Part shown: piece after piece, positions 53,425 through 53,571 of the stretch | How the letters are laid out: each line of letters opens with the position of its first letter | Numbering within the stretch: position 1 is the stretch's first letter | Assembly: GCF_000379785.1 (NCBI RefSeq) | Contig: NZ_KB903674.1 | Location: forward strand, 1-53,571 | DNA from: Gallibacterium anatis DSM 16844 = F 149 | Lineage (GTDB): Bacteria; Pseudomonadota; Gammaproteobacteria; Enterobacterales; Pasteurellaceae | Length of the DNA stretch: 53,571 nt | Direction of reading: 5' to 3' | Made by a program: the position numbers and the translations under genes | The notes under the pieces: generated by a model | What the model was told of the DNA's origin: nothing | What the model saw: only the letters and a program-made list of their open reading frames with translations | The model's database searches: none

Positions 53425-53571
53425 TGATCCACTAAATCAGCAGTCCCTAATAGGTTTTTTCGCTAAAACTGGCGGTAATCCCTGATTATAGCTATGCGGT
53501 CTCACCCTGTTATAGTAAAACACATACTGTTTAATATCTTCCTTGGCTTCATCTAATGAAGAATAACCGCC
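53425..53571 (-). mobile_element. IS3-family insertion sequence, right end (partial)
   Basis: This is the 3' terminal part of an IS on the minus strand. From its edge inward it begins TGATCCACTAAATCAG, sharing TGATC with the left-hand element's terminus, but the repeats are otherwise imperfect, so the exact boundary (53420 or 53425) is uncertain. It has interrupted the hydrolase gene. The rest of the element lies beyond the right edge. Confidence 0.75.
53437..53571 (-). CDS. IS3-family transposase OrfB, C-terminal 44 residues (partial)
   Basis: The frame enters from the right edge and ends with TGA at 53437-53439. It encodes the end of the integrase core, including YSSLDEAKEDIKQYVFYYN followed by RVRPHSYNQGLPPV, the standard closing motif of IS3-group OrfB. 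The catalytic DDE residues lie upstream, outside the window. Confidence 0.9.
   Translation of the reverse strand, partial: GGYSSLDEAKEDIKQYVFYYNRVRPHSYNQGLPPVLAKKPIRDC

Noticed and set aside
1-53571. Composite transposon formed by the two terminal IS copies
   Set aside because: The interior is core chromosome (recA, mutS, ribosomal genes), so it is very unlikely to be mobile cargo; an assembly break is simpler.
1-53571. tRNA, rRNA, CRISPR array, prophage or toxin-antitoxin module
   Set aside because: No cloverleaf-like stretches, spaced repeats, phage structural genes or small gene pairs were seen; gaps are short and mostly hold terminators and promoters.

Overview
This window looks like chromosomal DNA of a member of the Pasteurellaceae (Gammaproteobacteria). 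The evidence is moderate-to-low GC, many proteins close to Haemophilus/Actinobacillus/E. coli homologues, a four-gene competence pseudopilin cluster (comNOPQ type) behind a CRP-S-like site, and gene neighbourhoods shared with that family (gpmA/envC/yibQ, tamA-tamB-ppx, sspA-sspB). The genus could not be fixed. By eye I found only one inverted pair of the Haemophilus uptake core AAGTGCGGT and three copies of the Actinobacillus-type core ACAAGCGGT, far fewer than in USS-rich genomes.

Layout. Both ends lie inside IS3-family insertion sequences: the first codons of orfA run off the left edge and the last codons of orfB enter from the right edge, both on the minus strand. This suggests a contig that stops at repeated elements. 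From 0.1 to 36.7 kb the DNA is dense housekeeping sequence: pckA, mutM, rpmA-rplU, ispB-queH-lipoprotein, rmuC, a Maf pyrophosphatase, the gpsA-cysE-rnr-rlmB-lipoprotein run, secB with a membrane rhodanese, gpmA, envC-yibQ, tamA-tamB-ppx, a pirin/flavin-reductase pair, glpE with the com pseudopilin operon, sspA-sspB, tyrR, dusC-yjjG, djlA, recX and recA. mutS, argF, a HAD phosphatase and ridA follow on the plus strand.

From 41.7 to 50.1 kb the content is more accessory and rich in redox or carbonyl-detoxification enzymes: a YqhD-like aldehyde reductase, an L-2-hydroxyacid dehydrogenase of the lactobacillar HicDH type, a glutamate/Na+ symporter, a LysR regulator divergent from hchA, a frameshifted luciferase-like monooxygenase, an NAD(P)-binding oxidoreductase and a quinone reductase. 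From 50.1 to 53.6 kb lies a metal-related patch: an SMR transporter, a short CDF metal exporter, a ZntR-like MerR regulator with a 19-bp-spacer promoter, a Fur box in front of a decayed fhuC-like ATPase, a DUF4198 periplasmic protein, and a hydrolase cut by the right-hand IS.

Several regulatory circuits can be read directly. A LexA box exactly fills the recA promoter spacer. A CRP-S site precedes the com operon and a CRP-like site sits near -41.5 of a proposed pckA promoter. A GTAAA-N6-TTTAC TyrR box precedes tyrR, and a MerR-type operator drives the CDF/SMR pair. I found no CRISPR array, prophage, rRNA or tRNA. No clearly undescribed multi-gene system stands out. The best candidates for new biology are the metal patch, the detoxification cluster with its palindromic operators, and two uncharacterised lipoproteins.
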